DNA of 64,000 nt from DASQZK01 sp963732905. Its GTDB lineage: Bacteria > Bacteroidota > Bacteroidia > Bacteroidales > GCA-2748055. The notes under the pieces are model-generated. The model had not been told where the DNA came from, made no database searches, and was given only the letters and a program-made list of their open reading frames with translations. Below are positions 26,969 to 36,757 of this stretch, one piece after another. A program made the position numbers and the translations under genes. How positions within the stretch are numbered: position 1 is the first letter of the stretch; each line of letters opens with the position of its first letter. The stretch lies in the NCBI GenBank assembly GCA_963732905.1, contig CAVTBM010000012.1, positions 490,241 to 554,240 on the forward strand, in the 5' to 3' direction.

Positions 26969-29596
26969 CTATAATTTGCCGGCAATGGTTCTGGCTTTCC
27001 CGATGGCACGCTGCAATCCGCCGGGATCTTTTCCTCCGGCCGTTGCAAAGAAAGGCTGTCCACCCCCTCCGCCGCGTATTTCAACGGCACATTCTCTGAT
27101 GAGCTTTGCCGCATCGAGCTGTTTTTCGATTACCAGTGTGTCTGAAATCATCATAGCCAGGTTGGCTTTATCATTCAATCCTGTTCCGAGTATCAGGAAC
27201 AGGTTTTCTATTTCACCCTTGAGCTGAAAGGCAAGATCCTTGAGTGCACCGGCATTCTCTACTTCCACCACAGCACCGATGAAGACCACATCCCCGATCA
27301 GTTCGGCCTTCTGTTTCAGTTCTTTTTTAAGTGAGCTCAGTTTTTCCCTTTCCAGTTTGTCCAGCCTTTGACCAAGTTCGGTATGTTCAACCAGGAGTTT
27401 CTCAACATTCTCGATCACATTTTTACCAGCAGGGAGGATCTGCTCAAGCGCGGAAAGAGTGTCGTATTGCCGGAAGATGAATTCTTCAGCCTTCTCTCCG
27501 GTCACGGCTTCAATGCGACGGATACCGGCAGCAATACCACTTTCCTTCAGGATCTTGAAAAATCCGATCTGTCCGGTCGCTCTTACATGCGTGCCGCCGC
27601 ATAATTCCACCGAATCGCCGAATCCTATCACCCTCACCTTGTCCCCGTATTTCTCACCGAAGAGGGCTATAGCGCCCATCTCACGGGCCTTTTCAAGGGG
27701 GACATCCCTTTCCTCACGAAGACTGAGGTCTTCCCGGATTTTGTGGTTCACCATTTTTTCGATCTCCCGGATCTCCTCTCCGGTTACTTTTTGAAAATGA
27801 GCAAAGTCAAACCTCAGGTAATCGGGATGGACGAGTGATCCCTTCTGCTCGACATGCGTGCCAAGTACCTGCCTGAGGGCATTATGCAGAAGATGGGTGG
27901 CAGTATGGTTATTTGCAGTGCTGATCCGAAGGTCTTTATTGACCACTGCAAGGAATTCCCCTTCCGGATCAGCCGGCATTTTTTCTGTAAGGTGAATGGT
28001 AAGGTTATGTTCTTTTACGGTATTGATGATCCTGATCTTTTCATCAGCATTCCGGATATATCCGGTATCACCAACCTGCCCGCCGCTTTCTGCATAAAAA
28101 GGAGTACGGTCGAAAACTACCTGGTAATAATCGGTCCCCTTTTGTTTTATTTTCCGGTAACGCGTGATTTTAACCGGTAGCTCAAGATTGTCGTAACCCG
28201 CAAAAAGGGTTTCGGTGGCATGATCCACAAGATGGATCCAGTCTTCGGTTTCTTTGGCGGCATCTTCTCTGGAGCGGGATTTTTGCTTTTCCATTTCTTT
28301 CTCAAATTCACCGGGAACAATGCCGAGATGATGTTCTTTCAGGATGAGCTGGGTCAGGTCGAGAGGGAAGCCGTAGGTGTCGTAGAGTTCAAAGGCTACT
28401 TTCCCGCTGATCATGTTCCTGTCTTCACCAAGGGTTTTTTCGATGATCTGGTCGAGAAGGCTGATACCCTTCTCGAGAGTTCTGAGGAAAGTATGTTCTT
28501 CTTCACGGATAACCTTCACGATCAGTTGTTCCTGGGCTGCCAGTTCGGGATAACTGTCCCCCATGATGCTCACCAGTTCGGGTACAAGCCGGTACATGAA
28601 CGGACTGTTCTGGTTGAGGAAGGTATATGCATACCGCACTGCACGGCGGAGGATACGTCTGATGACATAGCCGGCCCTGACGTTTGACGGGAGCTGCCCG
28701 TCTGCGATGGCAAAGGCAATGGCACGGAGATGGTCGGCTATAACACGCATAGCAATAGTGGTTTCCTTCACACTATCTTTCCGAATGCCTGAAAATTCAG
28801 CGATTTTCCCGATCAGATGCTGAAAAATGTCGGTATCATAATTTGAGAGTTTGCCCTGAACCACCATGCACAACCGTTCAAACCCCATGCCGGTATCGAC
28901 ATGCCGGTTGGGAAGGGCTTCGAGGTCGCCGTTGGCTTTACGGTTATATTGAATAAATACCAGGTTCCATATTTCAATTACCAGCGGATTGTCTTTGTTT
29001 ACGAGTTCACTTCCGTCAATAGCCCTCCGTTCATCCTCATTTCTTAAATCAACATGAATTTCTGAACAGGGTCCGCAAGGGCCGGTGTCGCCCATTTCCC
29101 AAAAGTTGTCTTTCTTCGAACCTGTCAGGATCCTGCTTTCCGGAATAAGCGTTTTCCAGATGTCCATGGCTTCCCTGTCGGGTGCGAGCTTATCATTCTC
29201 ATCTCCTCCATATACCGTAACGTAGAGCCTTGCGGAGTCAATACCGAGGACTGCGGTCAGGAACTCCCAGGCCCAGCTGATGGCTTCCTTCTTAAAATAA
29301 TCACCGAACGACCAGTTTCCCAGCATCTCAAACATGGTGTGGTGATAGGTGTCGTGTCCTACTTCTTCCAGATCGTTATGTTTCCCTGATACCCTCAGAC
29401 ATTTCTGACTGTTTGCCACCCGCAGCTTCTCCGGAACAGCCTGTCCGAGGAAAATGTCCTTGAACTGATTCATCCCCGCATTCGTAAACATCAGGGTAGG
29501 ATCATTCTTCACTACCATTGGAGCAGAAGGAACAATTTCATGGGCTTTACGACTAAAAAAATCAAGAAATGCCTTTCTGATCTCAATTGATGTCAT
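26969..29596 (-). CDS. alaS: Alanine-tRNA ligase
   Basis: Charges tRNA-Ala and edits Ser/Gly mischarging. The 875-residue length is normal. Class II motifs include HHTMFEMLGNWSFGDYFKKE (about 86-105) and GMGFERLCMVVQG (about 232). The editing domain has HTATHLLHNALRQVLGTHVE (about 560) and CGGTHVRATGQIGFF (about 664), which together hold the zinc ligands. The C-Ala domain ends with RGGGGGQPFFATAGGKDP. In Bacteroidota alaS is often next to M23 peptidase and merR genes, as here, where the peptidases are divergent. Confidence 0.98.
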   Translation of the reverse strand: MTSIEIRKAFLDFFSRKAHEIVPSAPMVVKNDPTLMFTNAGMNQFKDIFLGQAVPEKLRVANSQKCLRVSGKHNDLEEVGHDTYHHTMFEMLGNWSFGDYFKKEAISWAWEFLTAVLGIDSARLYVTVYGGDENDKLAPDREAMDIWKTLIPESRILTGSKKDNFWEMGDTGPCGPCSEIHVDLRNEDERRAIDGSELVNKDNPLVIEIWNLVFIQYNRKANGDLEALPNRHVDTGMGFERLCMVVQGKLSNYDTDIFQHLIGKIAEFSGIRKDSVKETTIAMRVIADHLRAIAFAIADGQLPSNVRAGYVIRRILRRAVRYAYTFLNQNSPFMYRLVPELVSIMGDSYPELAAQEQLIVKVIREEEHTFLRTLEKGISLLDQIIEKTLGEDRNMISGKVAFELYDTYGFPLDLTQLILKEHHLGIVPGEFEKEMEKQKSRSREDAAKETEDWIHLVDHATETLFAGYDNLELPVKITRYRKIKQKGTDYYQVVFDRTPFYAESGGQVGDTGYIRNADEKIRIINTVKEHNLTIHLTEKMPADPEGEFLAVVNKDLRISTANNHTATHLLHNALRQVLGTHVEQKGSLVHPDYLRFDFAHFQKVTGEEIREIEKMVNHKIREDLSLREERDVPLEKAREMGAIALFGEKYGDKVRVIGFGDSVELCGGTHVRATGQIGFFKILKESGIAAGIRRIEAVTGEKAEEFIFRQYDTLSALEQILPAGKNVIENVEKLLVEHTELGQRLDKLEREKLSSLKKELKQKAELIGDVVFIGAVVEVENAGALKDLAFQLKGEIENLFLILGTGLNDKANLAMMISDTLVIEKQLDAAKLIRECAVEIRGGGGGQPFFATAGGKDPGGLQRAIGKARTIAGKL

Positions 29597-29691
29597 ACGC
29601 TTCCCTTATTTAAAATGAATCAAAATTATATGCAATTTGTAACCTAATATTTGTAGTGCCTGTAAAATAGGCAAGACCGACAAACTCAAGA

Positions 29692-29722
29692 TTGTAAAAT
29701 TAATTTATTTAATTTACATTTG
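29692..29722 (+). promoter_or_regulatory. Putative Bacteroidota-type promoter of the M23 peptidase cluster
   Basis: TTG at 29692-29694 and TACATTTG at 29715-29722 match the -33 (TTG) and -7 (TAnnTTTG) elements of Bacteroidota sigma-ABfr promoters, 20 bases apart, as expected. The predicted start of transcription would be near 29729, about 40 bases ahead of the first M23 gene. This is a pattern match only. Confidence 0.45.
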
Positions 29723-29767
29723 GACGTCTCATCGGTTACTTTTATTTGTAAGCATTGATTTTTCAGC

Positions 29768-30721
29768 ATGTTTAAAACAAAATACTATCTTAACCCTGAC
29801 ACCCTGCTTTTCGAAAAGGTACACAAACCTCTTCGGATTAAAATCAGGAATGGACTGATCTGTTTCATCGCACTTGTGGCTTTTGCAGCTGGCAGCCGGC
29901 TGATGTTTGATAAATCTTTCGATTCACCCCGCATTAAATACTTCACTGAAAAGAACCAGATTATCAAAAAGTCATATAACCAGCTGAATGATTCCATTAA
30001 GATGGACGAAACTCTGCTGGCCAATATACAGCTCAGGGATGACGAACTTTACCGGAGCGTTTTCGACATGAAACCGATCCCCAGTTCCGTCCGTGAGGCT
30101 GGTTTCGGGGGTTCTGAGAATTATGAGGGGATGCTGTTTTCACAGAACGACAGGATCGTATCCAGTACCGCCAGGAAACTGGAAAAGCTTTCCATGAAAG
30201 CAAGGATCCAGTCCATGTCGCTGGATGACCTCTATGTGAAGGCCAGGGAACAGAAAAGGTTTGTATCGCATAAACCCTTCATTCAACCACTTTCTCCCGG
30301 CGATCGTTTCTGGCTTACTTCTACATTTGGTTACAGGAGCGATCCCTTCACCGGTGCCAGAAAAATGCATGCAGGATTGGATATGGCAGGTAACATTGGC
30401 CTTAAGGTATATGCCACTGGCGATGGATTGGTAACCACAGCTGAGTATAATTCTTCCGGCTATGGAAAAGAAATCGTTATCGATCATGGCTACGGTTATA
30501 CCTCCCGTTACGGGCATTTAAGCAAAATTCTCGTAAAGAGAGGTGAGAAAATCAAGAGGGGGCAGCTAATTGGCAGACTGGGCGATACCGGACGGTCTAC
30601 CGGACCACATCTTCATTATGAAGTACGTTACCAGGATAAAGCGCTGAATCCTCTATTTTACTTCTTTGAGGATCTGTCTGCTGGTGAGTTTGATAAAATA
30701 ATCTGTCAGGCTGATAATTAA
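29768..30721 (+). CDS. M23 family metallopeptidase, first of three
   Basis: A 317-residue LytM-type peptidase predicted to cut peptidoglycan cross-links in the periplasm. The cytoplasmic N-terminus has the motif KYYLNPDTLLFEKV, followed by one membrane helix (about 26-48) and a helical linker (about 55-95). The LytM domain holds zinc ligands His201 and Asp205 in MHAGLDMAG and His281/His283 in GPHLHYEVRY, so it should be active. Two paralogues follow directly (30782 and 31772). All three share the N-terminal motif, the Tyr-rich linker element (DELYRSVFDM here) and the catalytic domain, which points to tandem duplication. Confidence 0.93.
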   Translation: MFKTKYYLNPDTLLFEKVHKPLRIKIRNGLICFIALVAFAAGSRLMFDKSFDSPRIKYFTEKNQIIKKSYNQLNDSIKMDETLLANIQLRDDELYRSVFDMKPIPSSVREAGFGGSENYEGMLFSQNDRIVSSTARKLEKLSMKARIQSMSLDDLYVKAREQKRFVSHKPFIQPLSPGDRFWLTSTFGYRSDPFTGARKMHAGLDMAGNIGLKVYATGDGLVTTAEYNSSGYGKEIVIDHGYGYTSRYGHLSKILVKRGEKIKRGQLIGRLGDTGRSTGPHLHYEVRYQDKALNPLFYFFEDLSAGEFDKIICQADN

Positions 30722-30781
30722 TCCTTACCTTCACACCTTCTAAATGTTTTTTTCTTATTTTAGCCATCAAAACTGGTTTTG

Positions 30782-31747
30782 ATGAGTCGTAATAAGTATA
30801 CATTCAATCCTGAAAGCTTACACTACAAACCTTTAGAGAATAATCTCAAAAACAGAATTATAAGGACTGCTGTCTATATTTTTGCCAGTTTGATTGTGGC
30901 ACTTGGTATGGTCGTTATTTATTCAATTATTTTTGATACACCCAGGGAGAGGGAGGAACGGCAGGAATATAAAGCTCTTACACAGGATTATGCGATCCTG
31001 AATGAAAAGTACAATCGAATCGACACAGTCATGCAGGATCTCAAGAATATCGACGAAAACATCTACCGGACCATTTTCGAAACTGAACCCCTGGGCGGTC
31101 ATACGACAACTGATGTGCGATCGGCTGATTTTGCATACCTTCTGGGAATGACGGATCTGGCTATTGTGGACAGCACGGCCATTGAGTTGAAAGAGGCCAT
31201 GAATCTGATAAGTAAGCAATCACCTGATTATCAGAACCTCATCGCTAATGCCGGTCACCGCAAAGAGATGTTGCCCTGTATTCCGGCTATTCAGCCCATA
31301 GAAAACAAAGATCTTACCCGCCTGGCCTCAGGTTTCGGCTACCGTATGCACCCTATTTATAAGATTGAAAAGTTCCATGAAGGCATTGATTTTACCGCGC
31401 CAACAGGAACAGACGTGTTTGCTACAGGCGACGGGGTTATTGCTGATATCGACCGTTCGGCTCGCGGATATGGAAATATGGTAAGTATAGATCATGGCTT
31501 CGGCTATAAAACCAGCTACAGCCATCTCGATGAAATTAAAGTAAGACAGGGTCAGAAGGTGAAACGCGGTGATGTGATCGGGCTTGTCGGGAATACCGGT
31601 TTATCTGTTGCGCCGCATCTGCACTATGAAGTTCTGCTTCATGATAAGCCTGTAAATCCTGTGAATTACTTTTTTCTGGAGTTGAAACCGGAGGATTATA
31701 ACAGGGTCATTGAGCTTTCAATCAAATCGGGACAATCATTTGATTAA
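30782..31747 (+). CDS. M23 family metallopeptidase, second of three
   Basis: A 321-residue paralogue of the previous gene. I start at the ATG at 30782; a TTG one codon earlier is possible. N-terminal KYTFNPESLHYKPL, one membrane helix (about 25-48), a coiled linker with DENIYRTIFETEPLG, then the LytM domain with FHEGIDFTAPTGTDVFATGD (zinc His and Asp) and APHLHYEVLLHDKPVNP (HxH). Zinc ligands are intact. The gap to the first gene is 60 bases and to the third 24, so the three probably form one transcript. Confidence 0.93.
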   Translation: MSRNKYTFNPESLHYKPLENNLKNRIIRTAVYIFASLIVALGMVVIYSIIFDTPREREERQEYKALTQDYAILNEKYNRIDTVMQDLKNIDENIYRTIFETEPLGGHTTTDVRSADFAYLLGMTDLAIVDSTAIELKEAMNLISKQSPDYQNLIANAGHRKEMLPCIPAIQPIENKDLTRLASGFGYRMHPIYKIEKFHEGIDFTAPTGTDVFATGDGVIADIDRSARGYGNMVSIDHGFGYKTSYSHLDEIKVRQGQKVKRGDVIGLVGNTGLSVAPHLHYEVLLHDKPVNPVNYFFLELKPEDYNRVIELSIKSGQSFD

Positions 31748-31771
31748 AATATAATGTACGTTTCCTGAATT

Positions 31772-32749
31772 ATGGCATCTGAAAAATATCTTTACAATCC
31801 GGAAACCCTGCAGTTTGAAAGAGTCGTTTCTGCTGCCGGAAAAAGGCTGCTTAAATCCATCGCGTTCATGCTGCTCACCTCAGCCTTTTTTACTATGATT
31901 TTCTTTTGGTGGAACCACACCATCGAAACACCCGGTGTCAAATCCCTGAACGAAAAACAGTCTGACCTCATCTTTAAGATCGGCCTGCTGAAGATCAATC
32001 TGAACAGACAGGAGAATGTTCTCCACGATATCAGGTACAATGATGATAATATCTACAGGACCTATTTTGAAGTAGATCCGCTTCCAGAATCAAAGCGAAA
32101 TGCGGGTTTCGGCGGTAACGAAAACTTCAGGAGATTTAAAACAACCAAATATTTAAACCAGATTCTTTCCATTGATAAGGAACTGGATATCCTTGCCAAA
32201 AAACTCGTCATCCAGTCCAAGTCGTATGATGAAGTGATAGGCATGGCCATTACAAAGGAGAAAAGACTGGCTGCTCGGCCTGCCATTCAGCCTCTGAGTA
32301 TCAACGACCTGACGCGGTTCGGATCTCCTTTCGGGATGAGGATGCACCCTATCCTTAAAGTCATGAAGATGCATGAAGGCATCGACCTGACTGCTCCGCG
32401 GGGGACCAAGGTATTTGCTACAGCCGACGGCACAGTTATACAGGCAGCCCTGACCGGAGGCGGATATGGTAATAAGATCATAATCGACCATGGTTTCGGT
32501 TATGAAACCCTGTATGGTCATTTGTATAAAATACTGGTTGAGCCGGGACAACAGGTGAAAAGGGGAGATGTAATCGGCCTCGTCGGATCTACGGGTCTGT
32601 CAGTTTGCCCGCATCTCCATTACGAAGTTATCGTGAACGGGAAAAAAGTGAATCCGATCAATTATTATACAAATGATCTTTCTGCCGAGGAGTATGATCA
32701 CATGATCGAATTACTGTCCAAAGCTGATCCGGGATTTGATATAAACTAA
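31772..32749 (+). CDS. M23 family metallopeptidase, third of three
   Basis: A 325-residue paralogue with N-terminal KYLYNPETLQFERVV, a membrane helix (about 26-48), linker element DDNIYRTYFEVDPLP, and the LytM domain with KMHEGIDLTAPRGTKVFATA and CPHLHYEVIVNGKKVNP. All zinc ligands are present. It is closer to the second copy in the catalytic domain (GLVGSTGLS against GLVGNTGLS) and to the first in the linker (KRNAGFGGNENF against REAGFGGSENY). Such mixed similarity fits old duplications, perhaps with some recombination. Confidence 0.93.
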   Translation: MASEKYLYNPETLQFERVVSAAGKRLLKSIAFMLLTSAFFTMIFFWWNHTIETPGVKSLNEKQSDLIFKIGLLKINLNRQENVLHDIRYNDDNIYRTYFEVDPLPESKRNAGFGGNENFRRFKTTKYLNQILSIDKELDILAKKLVIQSKSYDEVIGMAITKEKRLAARPAIQPLSINDLTRFGSPFGMRMHPILKVMKMHEGIDLTAPRGTKVFATADGTVIQAALTGGGYGNKIIIDHGFGYETLYGHLYKILVEPGQQVKRGDVIGLVGSTGLSVCPHLHYEVIVNGKKVNPINYYTNDLSAEEYDHMIELLSKADPGFDIN

Positions 32750-32969
32750 GGCAGGGATAAAAAGGGAGTATTTCCGGATTTCAGGGTTCAATAAAATATG
32801 TTCTAATTTCCACTCTTATCCTTGTGCCTTATTTGTAAGATTTTACCCTTGAAGGGCCTGATCTTGTCAGTTACATCCGATGGCTGCTGAAGAGTCACGG
32901 TTCCCTTACCAATGTTTGGGATATATCCGGTTAATCCACTATTTTTGACCGGAAAATTATGCAGGAGAT

Positions 32970-34211
32970 ATGAAGAGAATGAGATATGTGTTGTTTTGGC
33001 TGGTGATGGTAAGTACTGCTCCATTTGCCCGTGCGGCCGCTCCGCTTCAACCAGGCCACGATTCCACTGCTGTATGGCCGGAATCTTTTCAGCGCCGGAT
33101 GATGGCGATGGAACATAATATTGCCGCAGTAAAAATAGAACCTCCCGATACAAGCTTCATCATCGCTGATATTGTAAGCCGGTCATCCGTAAAGATGATT
33201 TCCGTTATCGCTGTCGGCGACATTATGCCCGGCACAAATTATCCGAAAGCCAGTTACCTGCCTCCTGATGTTACAGCATTGTTCAGTCCTGTAAAGGATC
33301 TGATACAATCTGCCGATATAGCGACCGGCAACCTTGAGGGTGTTTTTTCGTCCCGGGGGGGGATCCCTAAAACATGCAGGGATACCACTAATTGCTATGT
33401 TTTCAGGATGCCGGATGATTATATCTGGGAAATAAAGAATGCCGGCTTTGACATTCTGGGTACTGCAAACAATCATGTTAACGACTTTGGACAGGATGGC
33501 AGGGAAAATACAGCTGGGATTCTTAGGGCTGCCGGTATGCATTTTGCCGGACTGATCGATTTCCCTTTCACCATCATGGATACCCTTGGGATGAAGGTGG
33601 CTTATTGTGCCTTTTCCCCCCATACCGGCACGGTAAACATGCTGGATTACGCTGGGGCAGCCCGGCTGGTGGCCCGTCTTAAAAAGACATGTGATATTGT
33701 TATCGTGGGATTCCACGGTGGCGCAGAAGGCAAAGACCACCAGCATGTTACCCGTGAAGACGAAGAATTCCTGGGCAACGACCGGGGTAATGTCTACAGA
33801 TTCGCCCATACAGTTGTCGATGCGGGTGCCGACCTGGTGATTGGCAGCGGCCCGCATGTGGTAAGAGCCGTGGAACTTTATAAAGGCAGACTTATCGCTT
33901 ACAGTCTGGGGAATTTCTGTACATTTTCCAGGTTCAACCTCTCAGGTCCGAATGCACTGGCCCCGGTCTTACAGGTATGGATGGACAGCAGTGGCAGGAT
34001 TGTGAAAGCCCGTGTCCATGCTTTCTATCAGCCCGGCGATGGAGGCCCTGTCCCAGATCCTGATCTTCGTGCCGTGAAAAAAATCCGGGAACTCACAAAT
34101 ATGGATTTTCCGGAAGAACATTTCCACATCGATGATGAAGGCTGGATCACCATTCCTGAAGAGATTACAGCTCAGAAAATCCCCTCACATCCCGATCAGG
34201 GAAATCATTGA
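32970..34211 (+). CDS. CapA family (polyglutamate-capsule-type) metallophosphatase-fold protein
   Basis: A 413-residue protein with a signal peptide (MKRMRYVLFWLVMVSTAPFARA) and the CapA/PGA_cap fold: ISVIAVGDIMPGTNYP (about 78-93), DIATGNLEGVFSSRGG, ILGTANNHVNDFG and LVIGSGPHVVRAVELYKGRL. CapA proteins take part in poly-gamma-glutamate handling in Bacillus, but most homologues, including Bacteroidota ones, have no proven role. The metal-site residues (Asp in GDIM, Glu in NLEG, Asn-His in ANNH, His in GPH) are all visible. A second CapA lies at 37013-38140. Its place between the M23 genes and merR suggests an envelope role. Confidence 0.88.
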   Translation: MKRMRYVLFWLVMVSTAPFARAAAPLQPGHDSTAVWPESFQRRMMAMEHNIAAVKIEPPDTSFIIADIVSRSSVKMISVIAVGDIMPGTNYPKASYLPPDVTALFSPVKDLIQSADIATGNLEGVFSSRGGIPKTCRDTTNCYVFRMPDDYIWEIKNAGFDILGTANNHVNDFGQDGRENTAGILRAAGMHFAGLIDFPFTIMDTLGMKVAYCAFSPHTGTVNMLDYAGAARLVARLKKTCDIVIVGFHGGAEGKDHQHVTREDEEFLGNDRGNVYRFAHTVVDAGADLVIGSGPHVVRAVELYKGRLIAYSLGNFCTFSRFNLSGPNALAPVLQVWMDSSGRIVKARVHAFYQPGDGGPVPDPDLRAVKKIRELTNMDFPEEHFHIDDEGWITIPEEITAQKIPSHPDQGNH

Positions 34212-34344
34212 GAGAGTATTTCTTCAGACTATGGATCAGCCTGCAATACCGGCCGGATGAAAATGGTGTCGAGAAATAAAATGATTTGATTGTTTTTTGC
34301 ATTTAATTTTTATATTTTTCTCATTCTGTTTTAACCTCAACGAA

Positions 34345-34686
34345 ATGCCCTATAAAGAGTCCAAAGTCGAGAAATTATACTACTCGATTGGTGAAGTCGC
34401 GGAAATGTTTAATGTAAATACGTCTCTGATCAGGTTCTGGGAAAAAGAATTCGACATCATCAAACCCAAAAAAAATAAGAAGGGAAACCGGCTCTTTACC
34501 AAGGAGGATATCGATAATTTCCATATTATTTATAACCTGGTAAAGGAAAAAGGGATGACTCTTAAAGGGGCCCAGAAAAAGATAAAGGAGAATAAAGAGG
34601 GTACTGTAAATGATTTTGAGGTTGTACAGACGCTCAGCGGTATCAAACAAATGCTTCTCGAAATCAGGGGAGAGCTTGAAAAATAG
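34345..34686 (+). CDS. MerR family transcriptional regulator
   Basis: A 113-residue protein starting at MPYKESKVEKLYYSIGEVAE; the upstream in-frame residues are hydrophobic and lie in the promoter region. The winged HTH is typical (SIGEVAEMFNVNTSLIRFWE, then KGNRLFTKEDIDNFHIIYNL), followed by a short helical end. There is no C-terminal effector domain or Cys, so metal sensing is unlikely. MerR proteins of this size next to M23 peptidase and alaS genes are common in Bacteroidota. Their targets are not known to me; control of the adjacent envelope genes is a fair guess. Confidence 0.92.
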   Translation: MPYKESKVEKLYYSIGEVAEMFNVNTSLIRFWEKEFDIIKPKKNKKGNRLFTKEDIDNFHIIYNLVKEKGMTLKGAQKKIKENKEGTVNDFEVVQTLSGIKQMLLEIRGELEK

Positions 34687-34801
34687 GCAGACCAGGGGTT
34701 CTGCCATTCTCACCCCTCATCCTTTCATAACCGGGAAGTGAGAAGAGAACCCATCCCGGAAGCTTCCGGTTACCTTCCGTCACAAACCCAGGTCACAATA
34801 G

Positions 34802-35896
34802 ATGAAACTTAAAGAGATAATATCCTTTTTCGAGCAGATGGCATCGTTCTCATATCAGGAATCCTATGATAATTCCGGTCTGCAAACCGGCCATCCCGGA
34901 ATGGATGTCAGCGGGGCACTGATTACCCTTGATGTTACGGAAGAAGTCATTGACGAAGCCCTCAGCCATAAGATAAACCTCATTATTTCGCACCACCCGG
35001 TCATTTTTGAAGGGATTAAGCAAATTACCGGCCGGGATGCTACGGAACGGATCCTGGTCAAAGCCATCAAGAATGACCTGGCGATCCTCTCCGTTCATAC
35101 GAATGTCGACAGCGTGAGCCTTGGTGTAAATGACCGGATATGCCAGAAACTGGGTCTTATTAACCGGCGTATCCTGTCACCTGCCGGGGGCAGATTGCTA
35201 AAACTGGTATTCTTCGTTCCAACCGATCATGCTGCAAAAGTCAGGGAGGCTGTGTTCAGGGCCGGAGCAGGCCAGATAGGAGAATACGATCAGTGCAGCT
35301 ATAATGTCGATGGCACGGGGACGTTCAGAGCATCGGCCAATGCCAGTCCTTATGTGGGTGAGAAAGGTAGTCTCCATCTCGAAAAAGAAACCAGGGTTGA
35401 GACGATCCTGCCCTCGCATCTGAAAGACCGGATCATTGAAGCTTTGCTGGAAAGCCATCCCTATGAGGAGGTTGCCTGGGATCTGTACCCTCTCCTGAAC
35501 CCCTTTGATAAGGTCGGTATGGGTATGACCGGAGAGTTTGAAGAGCCAATGGAAGAGTATGATTTTCTGATTGGCCTGAAAAGAATCTTTAATACCGGGT
35601 GTATCAGGTATACCAGACTTACCGGGAAACAGATCTCTAAAGTTGCCGTGTGCGGGGGAAGCGGAAGTTTTCTTCTGAAGAACGCCATCGCTGCCGGCGC
35701 CGACGCCTTTGTCACCGCCGATTTCAAATATCATCAGTTCTTTGGAGCCGATGGCGGGATTCTTGTGGCGGATATCGGACACTATGAAAGTGAACAATTT
35801 ACAAAAGAACTCTTTTATGAACTAGTTACAAAAAAATTCCCTAAATTTGCAGTTCGTTTATCAGAAGTAGTTACAAATCCAATTAATTATCTATAG
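34802..35896 (+). CDS. Nif3-like dinuclear metal centre protein
   Basis: A 364-residue member of the NIF3/YbgI family, a widely conserved hexameric toroid with a dinuclear metal site; proposed to be GTP cyclohydrolase I type 2-like, though this is not firm. Metal-site elements are LIISHHPVIFEGIKQI (His pair, about 60), LSVHTNVDSVSLGVND (His and Asp) and, at the C-terminus, VADIGHYESEQFTKELFYEL (His, Glu). An inserted CutA-like domain (about 125-230; LVFFVPTDHAAKVREAVFRA) explains the length. The next gene begins four bases after the stop, a typical arrangement in Bacteroidota. Confidence 0.93.
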   Translation: MKLKEIISFFEQMASFSYQESYDNSGLQTGHPGMDVSGALITLDVTEEVIDEALSHKINLIISHHPVIFEGIKQITGRDATERILVKAIKNDLAILSVHTNVDSVSLGVNDRICQKLGLINRRILSPAGGRLLKLVFFVPTDHAAKVREAVFRAGAGQIGEYDQCSYNVDGTGTFRASANASPYVGEKGSLHLEKETRVETILPSHLKDRIIEALLESHPYEEVAWDLYPLLNPFDKVGMGMTGEFEEPMEEYDFLIGLKRIFNTGCIRYTRLTGKQISKVAVCGGSGSFLLKNAIAAGADAFVTADFKYHQFFGADGGILVADIGHYESEQFTKELFYELVTKKFPKFAVRLSEVVTNPINYL

Positions 35897-35900
35897 TCCT

Positions 35901-36674
35901 ATGGCTGAGCAGAAATCAAAAATTGAGGAAACTGCAGAAATTTCCGTTGAAGATAAGCTGAAAGCGTTATATGAGCTTCAACAGGTAGATACGGAAATTG
36001 ATAAAATTAAAATCCTTCGCGGTGAACTTCCACTTGAAGTCCAGGACCTGGAGGATGAATTAGCCGGGTTGGAGACCCGTATTAACAATTATGAGCAGGA
36101 AGTAAAAAGCCTTGAGCAGAATATCAGCACCAAAAAACAGGAGATCACCAACTCCGAGTTGAGTATAAAGAAGTACCAGGAACAACAAAATAATGTAAGG
36201 AACAACAGGGAATACGATTCGTTATCAAAAGAAATCGAGTTTCAAACCCTTGAGATTGAACTAAGCAAGAAAAAGATCAGTGAGTTCGCTATTCAGTTGA
36301 GCGACAAAAATGTCCAGATCAATGAAGCCAGGGAGAAATTCACAGAACGGCAGAATGACCTGAATATCAAAAAAGAGGAACTTGATGAGATTGTTGCAGA
36401 TACGCAGAAGGAAGAAGAAGCTCTCAACAGGAAATCAGAAGATATTGAAAACAGGATTGAGCCCAGGCTTCTTACCGCCTATAAAAGGATTCGGGGCAAT
36501 GCACGCAATGGCCTTGCCGTGGTAACGGTTGCTAGGGATGCTTGCGGAGGGTGTTTCAACAATATTCCACCTCAGCGACAGCTCGATATCAAATCGAGAA
36601 AGAAAATCATTGTCTGTGAATATTGCGGCAGGATTTTGGTCGATGATGAGATCCTCGGCAAGGTAGAAGAATAG
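35901..36674 (+). CDS. Coiled-coil protein with C-terminal C4 zinc ribbon
   Basis: A 257-residue cytoplasmic protein. Residues about 15-190 form a long coiled coil (KALYELQQVDTEIDKIKILR and onward), and the C-terminus has a zinc ribbon with two CxxC pairs: CGGCFNNIPPQRQLDIKS (about 214-217) and VCEYCGRILVDDE (about 237-240). This matches the zf-RING_7 / C4-type zinc-ribbon family (formerly DUF164), whose role may be in nucleic acid or RNA metabolism but is not established. It is coupled to the Nif3 gene (four-base gap). Confidence 0.9.
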   Translation: MAEQKSKIEETAEISVEDKLKALYELQQVDTEIDKIKILRGELPLEVQDLEDELAGLETRINNYEQEVKSLEQNISTKKQEITNSELSIKKYQEQQNNVRNNREYDSLSKEIEFQTLEIELSKKKISEFAIQLSDKNVQINEAREKFTERQNDLNIKKEELDEIVADTQKEEEALNRKSEDIENRIEPRLLTAYKRIRGNARNGLAVVTVARDACGGCFNNIPPQRQLDIKSRKKIIVCEYCGRILVDDEILGKVEE

Positions 36675-36757
36675 TACTGACTGAATAATCAGGTAGCACT
36701 TAATCCCTTAATACTGGGGTCAGTCTTTAAAGACCTTTATAAAAGAATTCAAGTTAC

